From positions 3,831,501 through 3,895,500 of the forward strand of contig NZ_CP107783.1 of NCBI RefSeq assembly GCF_036345255.1: a stretch of 64,000 nucleotides of DNA. Direction: 5' to 3'. A program made the position numbers and the translations under genes. This stretch comes from Streptomyces sp. NBC_00569 (GTDB lineage Bacteria; Actinomycetota; Actinomycetes; Streptomycetales; Streptomycetaceae). Positions 50,820 through 61,425 of this stretch are shown here, piece after piece. The notes under the pieces are model-generated. The model was not told the DNA's origin, made no database searches, and saw nothing but the letters and a program-made list of their open reading frames with translations. The first letter of the stretch is position 1; every line of letters begins with the position of its first letter.

Positions 50820-52553
50820 TTATCCGAAGATGTTGTACTGCGTGTAGCCGGTCCCGATCTTGATGCGTGTGGCAAAGATCTCCGAGGAGGCGGTCCCCGT
50901 GCCCGGGTACAGGTAGAGCGTGCCGCCGGGTGTGCGGGCCACGTAGTCGGCCTTGCCGTCGCCGGTCACGTCGCCCGGCGCCGCGAACGCGTTGTACCCG
51001 TCCCAGGTGCGCACCTGCACGCCGGTCTCGAAGGGCGCGGACGCCTTGCCGGTGCCCTTGAGGAGGTACAGCTTGCCGCCGCTGCCGCGGGCGATCAGGT
51101 CGCTCCTGCCGTCGCCGGTGAAGTCGCCCTTGCCGCGCAGGGAGTTGAAGACCTGGTAGCCGCTGCCGACGGTGGTGCGGGTGCCGTACGTCCCGTCGCC
51201 CTTGCCGGGGTACAGGTAGAGCGTGCCGCCGGAGGTCACCGACAGCAGGTCGGGGTACCGGTCGCCGGTCACGTCGCCGGGCACCACGACGAACTTCCGC
51301 GTCGCCCAGTCGCTCGCGATCTTCGTGTCCGTGTACGTCGAGCTGGACGCGGACCGGTGCCGCCAGTAGACGTTCCCGTCCGACCGTCGGCGGATGATGA
51401 AGTCCTGGTAGCCGTCGCGGTTCATGTCGGCCTGGAGGACGAGGTTGTACGCGCTCCACGACCCGCTCAGCGTCTTGCGCGTGGCGAAGCCGCTGCCCGT
51501 GGACTCCTTGACGTAACCCTTGCCACCGGAGGCGGCCCGGACGAAGAGGTCGGCCTTGCCGTTGCGGCTGATGTCGGTGTCGTCGATGCGCGGACGGACC
51601 TTGGGCTGGTACGTGGAGACCTTGGTGAAGGCCTCGTACGTGCCGGAGACGTTGCAGAGCTGCTTGCCCTGGCTGATGCCCCAGGAGACGATGCCGACGA
51701 CCTTGTCGCCCACGACGAGCGGGCCGCCCGAGTCACCCGGGCACGTGGTCTTGCCGGTGCTGTCGTCGCCGGTGCCGAGCTGTCCGGCGCAGACCATCTT
51801 CCCGGCCTGGAAGTACGGGTCCAGGTTCTGGGTGCAGGCGTCGTCGGAGTTCAGCGGCAGGGTGACCTTCTGCAGCTGGGACGCGATGTCGGCGGTGTCC
51901 TCGTTCGAGCTGGTGAGGCCCCAGCCGTACACGGTGGCGTTCGTGCCGGCGGCGTACAGCGCGCTGTCACCCGGTCCGGCCAGCTCCAGCGTGGTCTGGG
52001 CGACCGGCTTGGCGAGGGTGAGCAGGGCGACGTCGTTCGTGATGGCGTCGGGGTCGTAGCCGTCGCGCACCCAGCTGCGGGTGACGTCGATGTACGTGGC
52101 GCCGTTGCCGGCGACGGTGACGCTCTTGCTGGTGCCTACGGCGACTTCGCCGTACTTGCCCCAGTCCTGCCGGTTGCCGTTCTCGTCGTGCAGGCAGTGC
52201 GCGGCGGTGAGCACCTTGTTCGGCGCGACCAGCGTGCCGCCGCAGACGAAGTACGAGCCGCCCGCGGGGTCGTTGTAGACGAGCTGCACCATCCAGGAGG
52301 CGGCGCTCGCGGTGCCGCCGATGATGCGGGGCGTGACCGTCCGGTCACCGCTCGGTGACGGCGATGACGCCGCGGGCTGCGCGGTCTTCGCGCCGGGCGG
52401 CGGCTGCACGACCCGGCCGGCGTCGGACTCCCCCGCGTAAGAGGTGACGGCGAACGCGCCCGCGCCGATCAGGGCGAGCCCGGCCGCCGCGGCCGGCAGC
52501 ACCTTGCCGAGTCTTCGGCGGTGCCGGCCGGAGCCGGATACAGATATGTCCAC
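50820..52553 (-). CDS. Secreted trypsin-like serine protease with FG-GAP repeats
   Basis: A 577-residue protein started at GTG 52553 behind GGGGGGA. After a basic head and signal helix (VLPAAAAGLALIGAGAFAV) comes a spacer and the S1 protease: RIIGG activation site (76-80), His119 in LTAAHC, Asp174 in NDVALLTL and Ser275 in CPGDSGGPL. The C-terminal half has FG-GAP/VCBS repeats (PGDVTGDRYPDLLSV, KGDFTGDGRSDLIARG, PGDVTGDGKADYVAR) with DxDG-like calcium loops forming a beta-propeller. It is probably an extracellular protease whose propeller binds a surface or substrate. Confidence 0.92.
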   Translation of the reverse strand: MDISVSGSGRHRRRLGKVLPAAAAGLALIGAGAFAVTSYAGESDAGRVVQPPPGAKTAQPAASSPSPSGDRTVTPRIIGGTASAASWMVQLVYNDPAGGSYFVCGGTLVAPNKVLTAAHCLHDENGNRQDWGKYGEVAVGTSKSVTVAGNGATYIDVTRSWVRDGYDPDAITNDVALLTLAKPVAQTTLELAGPGDSALYAAGTNATVYGWGLTSSNEDTADIASQLQKVTLPLNSDDACTQNLDPYFQAGKMVCAGQLGTGDDSTGKTTCPGDSGGPLVVGDKVVGIVSWGISQGKQLCNVSGTYEAFTKVSTYQPKVRPRIDDTDISRNGKADLFVRAASGGKGYVKESTGSGFATRKTLSGSWSAYNLVLQADMNRDGYQDFIIRRRSDGNVYWRHRSASSSTYTDTKIASDWATRKFVVVPGDVTGDRYPDLLSVTSGGTLYLYPGKGDGTYGTRTTVGSGYQVFNSLRGKGDFTGDGRSDLIARGSGGKLYLLKGTGKASAPFETGVQVRTWDGYNAFAAPGDVTGDGKADYVARTPGGTLYLYPGTGTASSEIFATRIKIGTGYTQYNIFG

Positions 52554-52628
52554 GCAAGTCCCCCCAGGGAGCAATGAGTTGAACGTTTGATGAAGAGCGC
52601 GATCGTACAACCCGCCCCGGAGCGCACA

Positions 52629-52668
52629 AAGGGCCGCCCCCGTCACATCCGTGACGGGGGCGGCCCTT
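52629..52668 (-). terminator. Intrinsic-type terminator after rho
   Basis: An 18-bp perfect stem (arms 52629-52646 and 52651-52668, starting AAGGGCCGCCCCCGTCAC) with loop ATCC lies 28 bp after the rho stop and before the protease start. Confidence 0.93.
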
Positions 52669-52695
52669 GAGCGGTGCTACCGCCGAGCGAAGCTC

Positions 52696-54705
52696 TTAGT
52701 CGTTGCCGTTGCCCGGCGACGGCGTCGTCTTCGCGATCTGCATCAGGAACTCGGCGTTCGACTTCGTCTGCTTCATCTTGTCGAGAAGCAGCTCGATGGC
52801 CTGCTGCGAGTCGAGCGCGTGCAGCACCCGGCGCAGCTTCCAGACGATCGCCAGCTCTTCCGCGTTGAGCAGGATCTCTTCCTTACGGGTGGAGGACGCG
52901 TCGACGTCCACCGCCGGGAAGATGCGCTTGTCGGAGAGCTTGCGGTCGAGCTTGAGCTCCATGTTGCCGGTGCCCTTGAACTCCTCGAAGATCACCTCGT
53001 CCATGCGCGAGCCGGTGTCGACCAGCGCGGTGGCGAGAATGGTCAGCGAGCCGCCGTCCTCGATGTTGCGCGCCGCACCGAAGAAGCGCTTCGGCGGGTA
53101 GAGCGCGGTCGAGTCGACACCACCGGACAGGATGCGGCCGGAGGCCGGCGCCGCCAGGTTGTAGGCACGGCCCAGACGCGTGATCGAGTCGAGCAGGACG
53201 ACCACGTCGTGACCGAGCTCCACGAGACGCTTGGCGCGCTCGATGGCGAGCTCGGCGACCGTGGTGTGGTCCTCGGCCGGACGGTCGAAGGTCGAGGAGA
53301 TGACCTCGCCCTTCACCGACCGCTGCATGTCGGTGACCTCTTCCGGACGCTCGTCGACCAGGACGACCATCAGGTGGCACTCGGGGCTGTTGGTGGTGAT
53401 CGCGTTGGCGACCGCCTGCATGATCATGGTCTTGCCGGTCTTCGGCGGGGCCACGATCAGGCCTCGCTGGCCCTTACCGATCGGCGACACGAGGTCGATG
53501 ATGCGGGTGGTCAGGATGCCCGGGTCGGTCTCCAGACGGAGCCGGTCCTGCGGGTAGAGCGGCGTCAGCTTGTTGAACTCCGGCCGCCCGCGCCCGGATT
53601 CGGGCGCCATGCCGTTGACGGAGTCGAGGCGGACCAGCGCGTTGAACTTCTCGCGGCGCTCGCCGTCCTTGGGCTGGCGGACCGCGCCGGTGACGTGGTC
53701 ACCCTTGCGCAGGCCGTTCTTGCGGACCTGGGCGAGCGAGACGTACACGTCGTTCGGACCGGGCAGGTAGCCGGAGGTCCGGATGAACGCGTAGTTGTCG
53801 AGGATGTCCAGGATGCCCGCGACGGGGATCAGGACGTCGTCCTCGGAGACCTGCACCTCGTTGCCGAAGCCGGCCTCGTCGCGGCCACGACGGCCACGGC
53901 GGTCGCGGTAGCGGCCACGGCGTCCGCGGCGGCCACCCTCGAAGTCGTCGTCGTCCTGCGGACCGTTGTCCCGCTGACGGTCCTGGCGTCCGCCGCCCTG
54001 CGGCTGGCGGTTGCCGCCCTGATCCTTGCCCTGCTCATCGCCCTTGCCACGGCGGTCGCCGCGGTCACGGCCACCGCGCTCACCGCGGTCGCCGCCACGG
54101 TCACCGCGGTCACGACGGTCACGGCGCTCGCGACGGCCCTCGGCGCCGTTGTCACCGGCGTCGCCCTGGGCGTCCGTCTTGGTCTCGGTCTTCGCCTCGG
54201 CCGTGACGGTCTCGGGGCTGCCGGCCTCGGAGGTGGCACGGCGGCGGCGGCGCTCGCCGGCCTTCTCGTCGCTCGCCGGCTGACCGGGGATGTCGATCTG
54301 CTGCTGAGCGGCGGCCTTCGCGGCCTTCGCGTCCTCGGCCTTGGTGGCCTTGGCGGCGGGGGCCTCGGTGCCGTTCGCCGCGGCCTCGTCACCGGTGCGC
54401 GCCTTGGAGGTGGCACGGCGCTTCGGCTTGGTCTCGGTGGTGTCGGCGCTCTTCGCGGGAGCGCCTCCCCCGGCCTGCGCCTCCTTGATGACCTCGATCA
54501 GCTGGCTCTTGCGCATACGCGCGGTGCCCCTGATGCCGAGGCCCGATGCGACCTGCTGGAGCTCGGCCAGCACCATGCCCTCGAGGCCGGTACCGCGGCG
54601 CCGCCGGGAGCCCGAAGCACCGGCAGCAGGGGCATCCGCAGCGGCGGAGGGCGCGGCAGCGGAGCTGTCGGCGCTCACGCCCATCAGATCGGTGGTGTCG
54701 CTCAC
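52696..54705 (-). CDS. rho: Transcription termination factor Rho
   Basis: A 669-residue hexameric RNA helicase. The N-terminal Rho_N helices ([20 protein letters not shown]) are separated from the RNA-binding domain by an insertion of over 200 residues rich in Lys, Arg, Asp and Gly ([18 protein letters not shown]), as in actinobacterial Rho. Then come VLDI-type cold-shock motifs ([17 protein letters not shown]), Walker A APPKTGKT, and [15 protein letters not shown] and [21 protein letters not shown]. The insertion adds RNA-binding capacity in homologues. A 378-bp leader precedes the gene. Confidence 0.97.
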   Translation of the reverse strand: MSDTTDLMGVSADSSAAAPSAAADAPAAGASGSRRRRGTGLEGMVLAELQQVASGLGIRGTARMRKSQLIEVIKEAQAGGGAPAKSADTTETKPKRRATSKARTGDEAAANGTEAPAAKATKAEDAKAAKAAAQQQIDIPGQPASDEKAGERRRRRATSEAGSPETVTAEAKTETKTDAQGDAGDNGAEGRRERRDRRDRGDRGGDRGERGGRDRGDRRGKGDEQGKDQGGNRQPQGGGRQDRQRDNGPQDDDDFEGGRRGRRGRYRDRRGRRGRDEAGFGNEVQVSEDDVLIPVAGILDILDNYAFIRTSGYLPGPNDVYVSLAQVRKNGLRKGDHVTGAVRQPKDGERREKFNALVRLDSVNGMAPESGRGRPEFNKLTPLYPQDRLRLETDPGILTTRIIDLVSPIGKGQRGLIVAPPKTGKTMIMQAVANAITTNSPECHLMVVLVDERPEEVTDMQRSVKGEVISSTFDRPAEDHTTVAELAIERAKRLVELGHDVVVLLDSITRLGRAYNLAAPASGRILSGGVDSTALYPPKRFFGAARNIEDGGSLTILATALVDTGSRMDEVIFEEFKGTGNMELKLDRKLSDKRIFPAVDVDASSTRKEEILLNAEELAIVWKLRRVLHALDSQQAIELLLDKMKQTKSNAEFLMQIAKTTPSPGNGND

Positions 54706-55083
54706 GAAGGGTCCTTCCCTGGAGCGGACGTCGGCCTGTCTGGCTCGGCGACCGGTTGTGCTGTCCGGCGGTGGTCCTGTCGGTATGGACCGTGCCGGGG
54801 CGGTGGTCCGCCAACGCGGCGGAAGAATTCATTGGTGACGGCGAGTCCCGAAGCCGCGGGTTTCACTGGAATGTCTGTGTCACCCGGCTCGATCACACCG
54901 GTTCCGGAGCATGCTCGAAACGGCTCAGCGCTTGGCACAGAGCAATTTGCGGGGCTCCCGGAAGAATGGTTGTCCCGGAGGGGGACACACAGCACCTCGC
55001 CATGGTGGGGTCGGGTGCAGACTTGAGGTTAACACTACCGGATCCAACAAATATTCCCCCTCTCGAATTCCGGCAACCGTGTG
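54706..55083 (-). promoter_or_regulatory. 378-bp gap upstream of rho
   Basis: No credible gene lies between the thrB stop and the rho ATG. Visible are an AT-richer patch (about 55035-55075, including AATATTTGTTGG on the minus strand), a small hairpin TGTCCC/GGGACA at 54971-54987, and scattered start codons without ribosome sites. Rho genes often regulate themselves in their leader, and this length would allow it. A promoter here is likely, but I cannot place it. Confidence 0.5.
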
Positions 55084-56001
55084 TCAGTGAGCAAGCGGCA
55101 GCACGCTCGCTCCGTCGACATCGAGGTCGAGGCGGTTCGCCGCCCATCCCTCACCGGCCAGCCGGGCGACCTTGTCGGCCGCTGACTCCTCCACAAGGGC
55201 GAGGACCGTGGGGCCCGCCCCTGAGATCACCGCGGGAACGCCGTCTGCCCGCAGACGCTCCACGAGTGCGAGGCTCTCCGGCATCGCGGGAGCCCGGTAT
55301 TCCTGGTGGAGCCGGTCCTCGGTGGCGGGCAGCAGCAGCTCGGGGCGCCTCGTGAGGGCCTCGACGAGCAGGGCCGCTCGGCCCGCGTTCACCGCGGCGT
55401 CCACATGGGGGACGCTGCGCGGCAGGAGACCGCGCGCGGTCTCGGTGAGTACCGGCTTTCCCGGTACGAAAACCACCGGAACGATGGAACCCGCGGGGTC
55501 CATCCTGATCGCCCGGGCCGCGCCGCCGTCCATCCAGGAGAGCGTGAAGCCGCCGAGCAGGCAGGCCGCGACGTTGTCCGGGTGCCCCTCGATCTCGGTC
55601 GCGAGCTCCAGCAGGGCCGCGTCGTCGAGGCGGGCGTCGCCGCCTATCGTCACGGCGCGCGCGGCGACGATGCCGGCGCAGATCGCGGCCGACGAGGAGC
55701 CGAGGCCGCGGCCGTGCGGGATCCGGTTGGCGCAGACCACCTCGAGGCCGCGCGGCTGTCCGCCGAGCAGGTCGAAGGCCGTGCGCAGGGAACGTACGAG
55801 CAGATGGGACTCGTCGCGCGGAAGGGTTTCGGAGCCCTCACCTGCGATGTCGATGTTCAGGCCGGAGTCGGCGACCCGGACGACCACGTCGTCGTAGAGG
55901 CCCAGCGACAGGCCGAAGGCATCGAAGCCGGGGCCGAGGTTGGCGCTGGAGGCGGGGACGCGCACCCTGACGGCGGCGGCGCGGAAGGCGGGACCGGCCA
56001 T
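55084..56001 (-). CDS. thrB: Homoserine kinase
   Basis: A 305-residue GHMP kinase that phosphorylates homoserine. Motifs: VRVPASSANLGPGFDAFG, the ATP loop PHGRGLGSSSAAICAG, GHPDNVAACLLGG and the third motif ISGAGPTVLAL. Start is ATG 56001 (MAGPAFRAAAVRVRVPASS). It is 272 bp downstream of thrC, so it may have its own promoter within the threonine series. Confidence 0.95.
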   Translation of the reverse strand: MAGPAFRAAAVRVRVPASSANLGPGFDAFGLSLGLYDDVVVRVADSGLNIDIAGEGSETLPRDESHLLVRSLRTAFDLLGGQPRGLEVVCANRIPHGRGLGSSSAAICAGIVAARAVTIGGDARLDDAALLELATEIEGHPDNVAACLLGGFTLSWMDGGAARAIRMDPAGSIVPVVFVPGKPVLTETARGLLPRSVPHVDAAVNAGRAALLVEALTRRPELLLPATEDRLHQEYRAPAMPESLALVERLRADGVPAVISGAGPTVLALVEESAADKVARLAGEGWAANRLDLDVDGASVLPLAH

Positions 56002-56273
56002 CGCTCGATGACACTCCTTGAGCTGCGGTTCTTGCGTGATGAACGAGGTGACTGCGGTAGAGATCCGATGATTGCTGCCCGTGTGAGAACCCGAAGGCCG
56101 CGAGGGTTGCGACAACGCCTGCGGCACCGCGGCATATGCATATGCGGCGGGGTGGGTTCGGTACAGCCTATCGAAGGAAGGTTCTGTGGCGACATAGGGC
56201 GCACAGGAGGCGCACGATGCGTGTCGAAAGCCCCCTGTGCACCCCCTGTGCGGAGTTGACCGGTCCGGTCCGC

Positions 56274-57332
56274 TTACGCCAGGCCGAGGCGCTCTGCCGC
56301 GGTGGCGGCGTCGACCGGGACGGTGACGGGCTGCGGGGCACCCGCGACGGCCCAGTCGGGGTCCTTGAGGCCGTTGCCCGTGACGGTGCAGACGATCTTC
56401 TGCCCCTTGTCGACCTTGCCCTGCTCGGCGGCCTTGAGCAGACCGGCGACGGAGGCGGCCGACGCGGGCTCCACGAAGACACCCTCCTGGGACGCCAACA
56501 GCTTGTAGGCGCGCAGGATTTCACGGTCCGTCACTTCGTCGATGAAGCCGCCGGACTCGTCACGGGCGGCCAGCGCGAAGTCCCAGGACGCGGGGTTGCC
56601 GATGCGAATCGCGGTGGCGATCGTCGACGGGTCCTTGACGATCTCGCCGCGCACGATGGGCGCGGAACCGGAAGCCTGGAAGCCCCACATACGCGGCGTG
56701 TGCGTCGCGATGCCGTCCGCCGCGTACTCCTTGTAGCCCTTCCAGTAGGCCGTGATGTTGCCGGCGTTGCCGACGGGAAGGACATGGATGTCAGGCGCGT
56801 CGCCGAGCGCGTCGACGATCTCGAACGAGGCGGTCTTCTGGCCCTCGATACGGAACGGGTTGACCGAATTGACCAGCGCCACCGGGTAGTTCTCGGAGAG
56901 GGCGCGGGCCAGGTTCAGGCAGTCGTCGAAGTTGCCGTCGACCTGGAGGATCTTCGAACCGTAGACCAGCGCCTGGCCCATCTTGCCGAGCGCGATCTTG
57001 CCCTGCGGGACGAGTACGGCGCAGACCATCCCGGCGCGCACGGCGTAGGCCGCGGCAGAGGCGGAGGTGTTGCCGGTGGAGGCGCAGATGACGGCCTGCG
57101 CGCCCTCCTCCTTGGCCTTCGTGATCGCCATCGTCATGCCGCGGTCCTTGAAGGACCCGGTCGGGTTGGCACCCTCGACCTTGAGGTGGACCTCGCAGCC
57201 CGTGCGCTCGGAGAGCACCTGGGCGGGCACGAGCGGCGTGCCGCCCTCGCGCAGCGTGACGACCGGCGTGGTGTCGGACACCGGAAGCCGGTCGCGGTAC
57301 TCCTCGATGATTCCGCGCCACTGGTGGGTCAT
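56274..57332 (-). CDS. thrC: Threonine synthase
   Basis: A 352-residue PLP enzyme, the short form of actinobacteria. The PLP lysine is in [33 protein letters not shown] and [18 protein letters not shown] bind the cofactor phosphate. It converts phosphohomoserine to threonine. Six bases separate it from hom upstream, with a GGGGAG ribosome site. Confidence 0.96.
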   Translation of the reverse strand: MTHQWRGIIEEYRDRLPVSDTTPVVTLREGGTPLVPAQVLSERTGCEVHLKVEGANPTGSFKDRGMTMAITKAKEEGAQAVICASTGNTSASAAAYAVRAGMVCAVLVPQGKIALGKMGQALVYGSKILQVDGNFDDCLNLARALSENYPVALVNSVNPFRIEGQKTASFEIVDALGDAPDIHVLPVGNAGNITAYWKGYKEYAADGIATHTPRMWGFQASGSAPIVRGEIVKDPSTIATAIRIGNPASWDFALAARDESGGFIDEVTDREILRAYKLLASQEGVFVEPASAASVAGLLKAAEQGKVDKGQKIVCTVTGNGLKDPDWAVAGAPQPVTVPVDAATAAERLGLA

Positions 57333-57338
57333 TGCTCG

Positions 57339-58631
57339 TTACTCCCCTTCAACACGCATGATGCTGGCGACACCACGCACGGTGTCGAGCTTGCGCAGCG
57401 CGTCGACGGTCCCGGTGAGGGCCGCGTCCGCCGCACGGTGGGTGACCACGACGAGGGAGGCCTCGCCGTCCTTGCCCGATTGGCGCACCGTGTCAATGGA
57501 TACGCCGTGCTCGGCGAAGACCGTCGCGACCTGGGCGAGGACGCCCGGCTTGTCGGCCACGTCGAGGCTGATGTGGTAGCGCGTCACGACCTCGCCCATG
57601 GGCGAGACGGGCAGCTGGGTGTAGGCGGAGTCACCGGGTCCGGTGGCCTCGCCGAGCTTGTTGCGGCACACGGCCACGAGGTCGCCGAGCACGGCCGACG
57701 CGGTGGGCGCGCCGCCGGCTCCGGGCCCGTAGAACATGAGCTGGCCGGCGGCCTCGGCCTCGACGAACACGGCGTTGTACGCGCCGCGCACGGAGGCCAG
57801 CGGGTGGTCGAGCGGGATCATCGCGGGGTGCACGCGCGCGGTGACGGACCCGCCGTGCGCCGCCCGCTCACAGATGGCGAGCAGCTTGATGGTGCAGCCC
57901 ATCTCCTTCGCGGAAGCGAAGTCGGCGGCGGTCACCTCGGTCATGCCCTCGCGGTAGACGTCGTCGAGACGTACGCGGGTGTGGAAGGAGATCCCGGCGA
58001 GAATGGCCGCCTTGGCGGCGGCGTCGAAGCCCTCGACGTCGGCGGTGGGGTCGGCCTCGGCGTAACCGAGCGCGGTGGCCTCGTCGAGGGCCTCCTGGTA
58101 GCCGGCGCCCGTCGAGTCCATCTTGTCGAGGATGAAGTTCGTGGTGCCGTTGACGATGCCCATCACACGGTTGATCTTGTCGCCGGCGAGGGACTCGCGC
58201 AGCGGCCTGATCAGCGGGATCGCGCCGGCGACGGCGGCCTCGTAGTAGAGGTCCTTGCCGTGCTCCTCGGCGGCGGCGTGCAGCGCGGCGCCGTCCTGGG
58301 CGATGAGCGCCTTGTTGGCGGAGACGACGGAGGCGCCGTGCTCGAACGCCGTCATGATGAGGCCGCGGGCCGGCTCGATGCCTCCGATGACCTCGACGAC
58401 CACGTCGATGTCGCCCCGTTTGACCAGCGCGGTCGCGTCCGTCGTCACCAGCGAGGGGTCGATGCCCTCGCGCACCTTCGACGGACGTCGGACGGCGACC
58501 CCGGCCAGTTCCACGGGGGCGCCGATCCGGGCCGCGAGGTCCTCGGCGTGCGTCGTCATGATGCGCGCCACCTCTGAGCCGACTACCCCACAGCCAAGGA
58601 GCGCCACCTTCAGCGGACGCGTACGCATCAT
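57339..58631 (-). CDS. hom: Homoserine dehydrogenase
   Basis: A 430-residue enzyme: NAD-binding domain (VALLGCGVVGSEVARIM), catalytic domain with GIVNGTTNFILDKMDSTG, GYAEADPTADVEGFDAAAKA, and a C-terminal ACT domain (YHISLDVADKPGVLAQVATV) that normally gives feedback control by threonine. Two ATG codons in series start the gene at 58631. It lies between lysA and thrC on the same strand; 126 bp separate it from lysA. Confidence 0.96.
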   Translation of the reverse strand: MMRTRPLKVALLGCGVVGSEVARIMTTHAEDLAARIGAPVELAGVAVRRPSKVREGIDPSLVTTDATALVKRGDIDVVVEVIGGIEPARGLIMTAFEHGASVVSANKALIAQDGAALHAAAEEHGKDLYYEAAVAGAIPLIRPLRESLAGDKINRVMGIVNGTTNFILDKMDSTGAGYQEALDEATALGYAEADPTADVEGFDAAAKAAILAGISFHTRVRLDDVYREGMTEVTAADFASAKEMGCTIKLLAICERAAHGGSVTARVHPAMIPLDHPLASVRGAYNAVFVEAEAAGQLMFYGPGAGGAPTASAVLGDLVAVCRNKLGEATGPGDSAYTQLPVSPMGEVVTRYHISLDVADKPGVLAQVATVFAEHGVSIDTVRQSGKDGEASLVVVTHRAADAALTGTVDALRKLDTVRGVASIMRVEGE

Positions 58632-58757
58632 CGACCTACGCCTTTCATTGAACCCAGCTCGGAGAGCTCAGCCTGCTTGATACTGCTTCAGTGGACCAGT
58701 CTCACCCACCGGACCGGGGTTTCTGCCCCCGGTCCGAATCCTGAGACACGTATTTCA

Positions 58758-60149
58758 TTATCCGACGTCGAGACGCAGGAGATCTTCCTCCGTCTCACGC
58801 CGGACGATCACCCGCGCCTCACCGTCGCGCACGGCGACGACGGGCGGGCGAAGTGCGTGGTTGTAATTGCTGGCCATGGACCGGCAGTACGCGCCGGTCG
58901 CCGGCACGGCGATGAGGTCACCGGGCGCGAGGTCGGCGGGCAGGAAGGCGTCCTTGACCACGATGTCGCCACTCTCACAGTGCTTGCCCACCACACGGAC
59001 GAGCATCGGCTCGGCGTCGGACGTCCGCGAGACGAGGGCGACCGTGTACTCGGCGTCGTAGAGGGCGGTGCGGATGTTGTCCGACATGCCGCCGTCCACG
59101 GACACGTACGTACGGAGGGTTTCGAGCGGCTTGACGGTGCCGACCGTGTAGAGCGTGAAGGCGGTCGGGCCGACGATGGCGCGGCCCGGCTCGACGGAGA
59201 TGCGCGGCGTACGCAGACCGGCCGCCTCGCACTCGCGCGTCACGATCTCACCGAGCGCCTTGGCGATCTCGTGCGGCTCACGGGGGTCGTCATCGGAGGT
59301 GTACGCGATGCCGAGCCCGCCGCCGAGGTCGATCTCGGGCAGCTCGACACCGTGCTCGTCGCGCACCTCGGCCAGCAGCGACACGACGCGCCGCGCGGCG
59401 ACCTCGAAGCCCGCCATGTCGAAGATCTGCGAGCCGATGTGGCTGTGGATGCCGATGAGCTCGAGACCGTCGAGCTTGAGCGCACGCCGTACGGCCTCGG
59501 CGGCCTGTCCCCCGGCGAGCGCGATCCCGAACTTCTGGTCCTCGTGCGCGGTGGCGATGAACTCGTGCGTGTGGGCCTCGACGCCGACCGTCACACGGAT
59601 CTGCACGGGCTGGCGCTTGCCGAGCCGCTCGGCGATGTGCGACACCCGCACGATCTCCTGGAACGAGTCGAGCACGATCCGCCCGACCCCGACCTCGACG
59701 GCCCGCTCGATCTCTTCCTCGGACTTGTTGTTGCCGTGGAAGGCGATACGGTCCGCCGGCATTCCGGCGGACAGGGCGGTGGCGAGCTCGCCGCCGGAGC
59801 AGACGTCCAGGTTGAGCCCTTCCTCGTGCAGCCAGCGCACCACGGCGCGGGAGAGGAACGCCTTGCCGGCGTAGAAGACGTCGGCGTCGGCCCCGAAGGC
59901 GTCACGCCAGGCGCGGCAACGGGCCCGGAAGTCGTCCTCGTCGAGGAAGTAGGCGGGGGTGCCGAACTCCTCGGCGAGCCGGGCCACTTCGATGCCGCCG
60001 ACACGGACCGCGCCGTCGCCCGCACGGGTGACGGTCCGCGACCACACCTTCGGGTCGAGGGCGTTGAGATCGGCGGGCGGGGCGGTGTAGTGCCCCTCGG
60101 TCAGGACATCGGCGTGGCGGGGCCCGGCGGGGTGTGCGGAACGGCTCAT
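58758..60149 (-). CDS. lysA: Diaminopimelate decarboxylase
   Basis: A 463-residue fold-III PLP enzyme for the last step of lysine synthesis. PLP lysine in [44 protein letters not shown] and EPGRAIVG follow, and the second-subunit cysteine region is [13 protein letters not shown] 60149 lies 19 bp after the nrtL stop, so the two are probably one transcript, echoing the argS-lysA pair of other actinobacteria. Confidence 0.96.
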   Translation of the reverse strand: MSRSAHPAGPRHADVLTEGHYTAPPADLNALDPKVWSRTVTRAGDGAVRVGGIEVARLAEEFGTPAYFLDEDDFRARCRAWRDAFGADADVFYAGKAFLSRAVVRWLHEEGLNLDVCSGGELATALSAGMPADRIAFHGNNKSEEEIERAVEVGVGRIVLDSFQEIVRVSHIAERLGKRQPVQIRVTVGVEAHTHEFIATAHEDQKFGIALAGGQAAEAVRRALKLDGLELIGIHSHIGSQIFDMAGFEVAARRVVSLLAEVRDEHGVELPEIDLGGGLGIAYTSDDDPREPHEIAKALGEIVTRECEAAGLRTPRISVEPGRAIVGPTAFTLYTVGTVKPLETLRTYVSVDGGMSDNIRTALYDAEYTVALVSRTSDAEPMLVRVVGKHCESGDIVVKDAFLPADLAPGDLIAVPATGAYCRSMASNYNHALRPPVVAVRDGEARVIVRRETEEDLLRLDVG

Positions 60150-60168
60150 GACTGTCTTCTGCGCTCTC

Positions 60169-61335
60169 TCAGAGATGTTCGGGTGCGTCGATACCGAGCA
60201 GGGACAGGCCGCCGGCGAGCACCGCCCCGGCGGCTTCGGCAAGCGCGAGCCGGGCACGGTGGGCGGCCGAGGGTTTCTCCTCACCCTGCGGCAGCACGGT
60301 GTGCTGGAACCCGAGCAACGCGTCGGCCACCACGACAAGGTGCCGGGCGAGCCGGTCGGGGGCGTGGTGGGTGGCGGCGAGGGTGAGGGTTTGGGGATGG
60401 GTGGACAGGGCGGTGTGGAGGGGGGCCGCGGCGTTCGCCCCGGCGCGGGTGGCGTCCCCCGCGCCCGTCGCCGTGTCGTGGTCGCGTACGTCGCCGGGTT
60501 CGGCGGTGAAGCCGAGGGCGGACGGTGCATCGCCGAGGGCACTGGAGGCACCGGCGGCGATGGGGGCGCCACTTGCGGCGGACGCCTGGTCGCGTACGTC
60601 GCCGGGTTCGGCGGTGAAGCCGAGGGCGGCGGCGTTACGGGTGAGGGCGCGGGTACGGGCGTGGGCGTACCGGACGCGGAAGAGGGGGTTGCTCTCGCGC
60701 TGGGCGAGATGCTCGTCGTCGATACGGGGACGGTCGTGCGCGGCGGGCAGGAGCAGGGCCCAGCGGGACGCGTCGCGGCCGAGGACGGAGGGGTCACGGG
60801 GCGCGGGCACGGGCCGCAGGTTCACGACGTGCGCGGCGCTCGGCCCGGCCGTCTTCCCCTCGGCCGTCGCGCCCTGGACGACGTGGGCCCGGGCGCCCTG
60901 CGTGGCGAGGACGCGGCGGAGCGAATCGGCGACGATCTCGGCCCTGACCTCGTACGGAATGCGGATCTCATAGCGCTGACCTGCAAGAACATCACTGCAC
61001 CCGTACTCGCCGCCCCGGGCGAGAATCTCGCGGGCGAGGGAGCCGGGGTCGTCGTCGGCGAGGGTGAGATTGAGGAATCCGGGGCCGGTGACCTCGACGT
61101 CGGCGATGCCGGGGCTGCCGCAGAGGCGCCGCGAGAGGACCTCGGCGACGTGCCGGGGCGGGCGTCCGGCGGGACCGGCGAGTTGCAGCGCGACGTTCGT
61201 GGAGTAGTCCCCGCACCCACCGGGCCGCGGCCGCTCGACCACGACGCGTGCCGGCACGACCACGCTCAGCTCACCGTCGTCGACCGCGCGGCGCACTGCG
61301 CGCAGGACGGTACGGGAGAGCTCGACGGGGGTCAC
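60169..61335 (-). CDS. nrtL: ArgS-related anticodon-binding protein lacking the catalytic domain
   Basis: A 388-residue relative of arginyl-tRNA synthetase. It keeps an N-terminal Add1-like domain ([20 protein letters not shown]) with [16 protein letters not shown], and a C-terminal DALR-type anticodon-binding helical domain ([19 protein letters not shown]). The HIGH and KMSKS motifs of the Rossmann catalytic domain are absent, so it cannot aminoacylate by itself. ArgRS proper is about 580 residues. The name NrtL is used for this family as I recall. It carries an internal 13-residue duplication, [13 protein letters not shown]. Confidence 0.85.
   Translation of the reverse strand: MTPVELSRTVLRAVRRAVDDGELSVVVPARVVVERPRPGGCGDYSTNVALQLAGPAGRPPRHVAEVLSRRLCGSPGIADVEVTGPGFLNLTLADDDPGSLAREILARGGEYGCSDVLAGQRYEIRIPYEVRAEIVADSLRRVLATQGARAHVVQGATAEGKTAGPSAAHVVNLRPVPAPRDPSVLGRDASRWALLLPAAHDRPRIDDEHLAQRESNPLFRVRYAHARTRALTRNAAALGFTAEPGDVRDQASAASGAPIAAGASSALGDAPSALGFTAEPGDVRDHDTATGAGDATRAGANAAAPLHTALSTHPQTLTLAATHHAPDRLARHLVVVADALLGFQHTVLPQGEEKPSAAHRARLALAEAAGAVLAGGLSLLGIDAPEHL
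60481..60629 (-). repeat. Perfect 41-bp direct repeat in nrtL
   Basis: The sequence beginning GTCGCGTACGTCGCCGGGTT occurs at 60481-60521 and 60589-60629, 108 bp (36 codons) apart and in frame, encoding the doubled [13 protein letters not shown]. The spacer encodes Ala/Ser/Gly-rich residues, so it looks like a recent in-frame duplication. Confidence 0.9.
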
Positions 61336-61425
61336 GGGACAAGCGTATGGGAGGAGGGGGGTGGGTGAGCGACCTGGTTTACGGGATGGTCCGGCATACG
61401 GACACGCTCGGCTCCCCCGTAACGC

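Noticed and set aside
56136..58577. An 813-codon plus-strand frame opposite thrC and hom
   Set aside because: Antisense shadow: long but with no recognisable domain, opposite two complete conserved enzymes.
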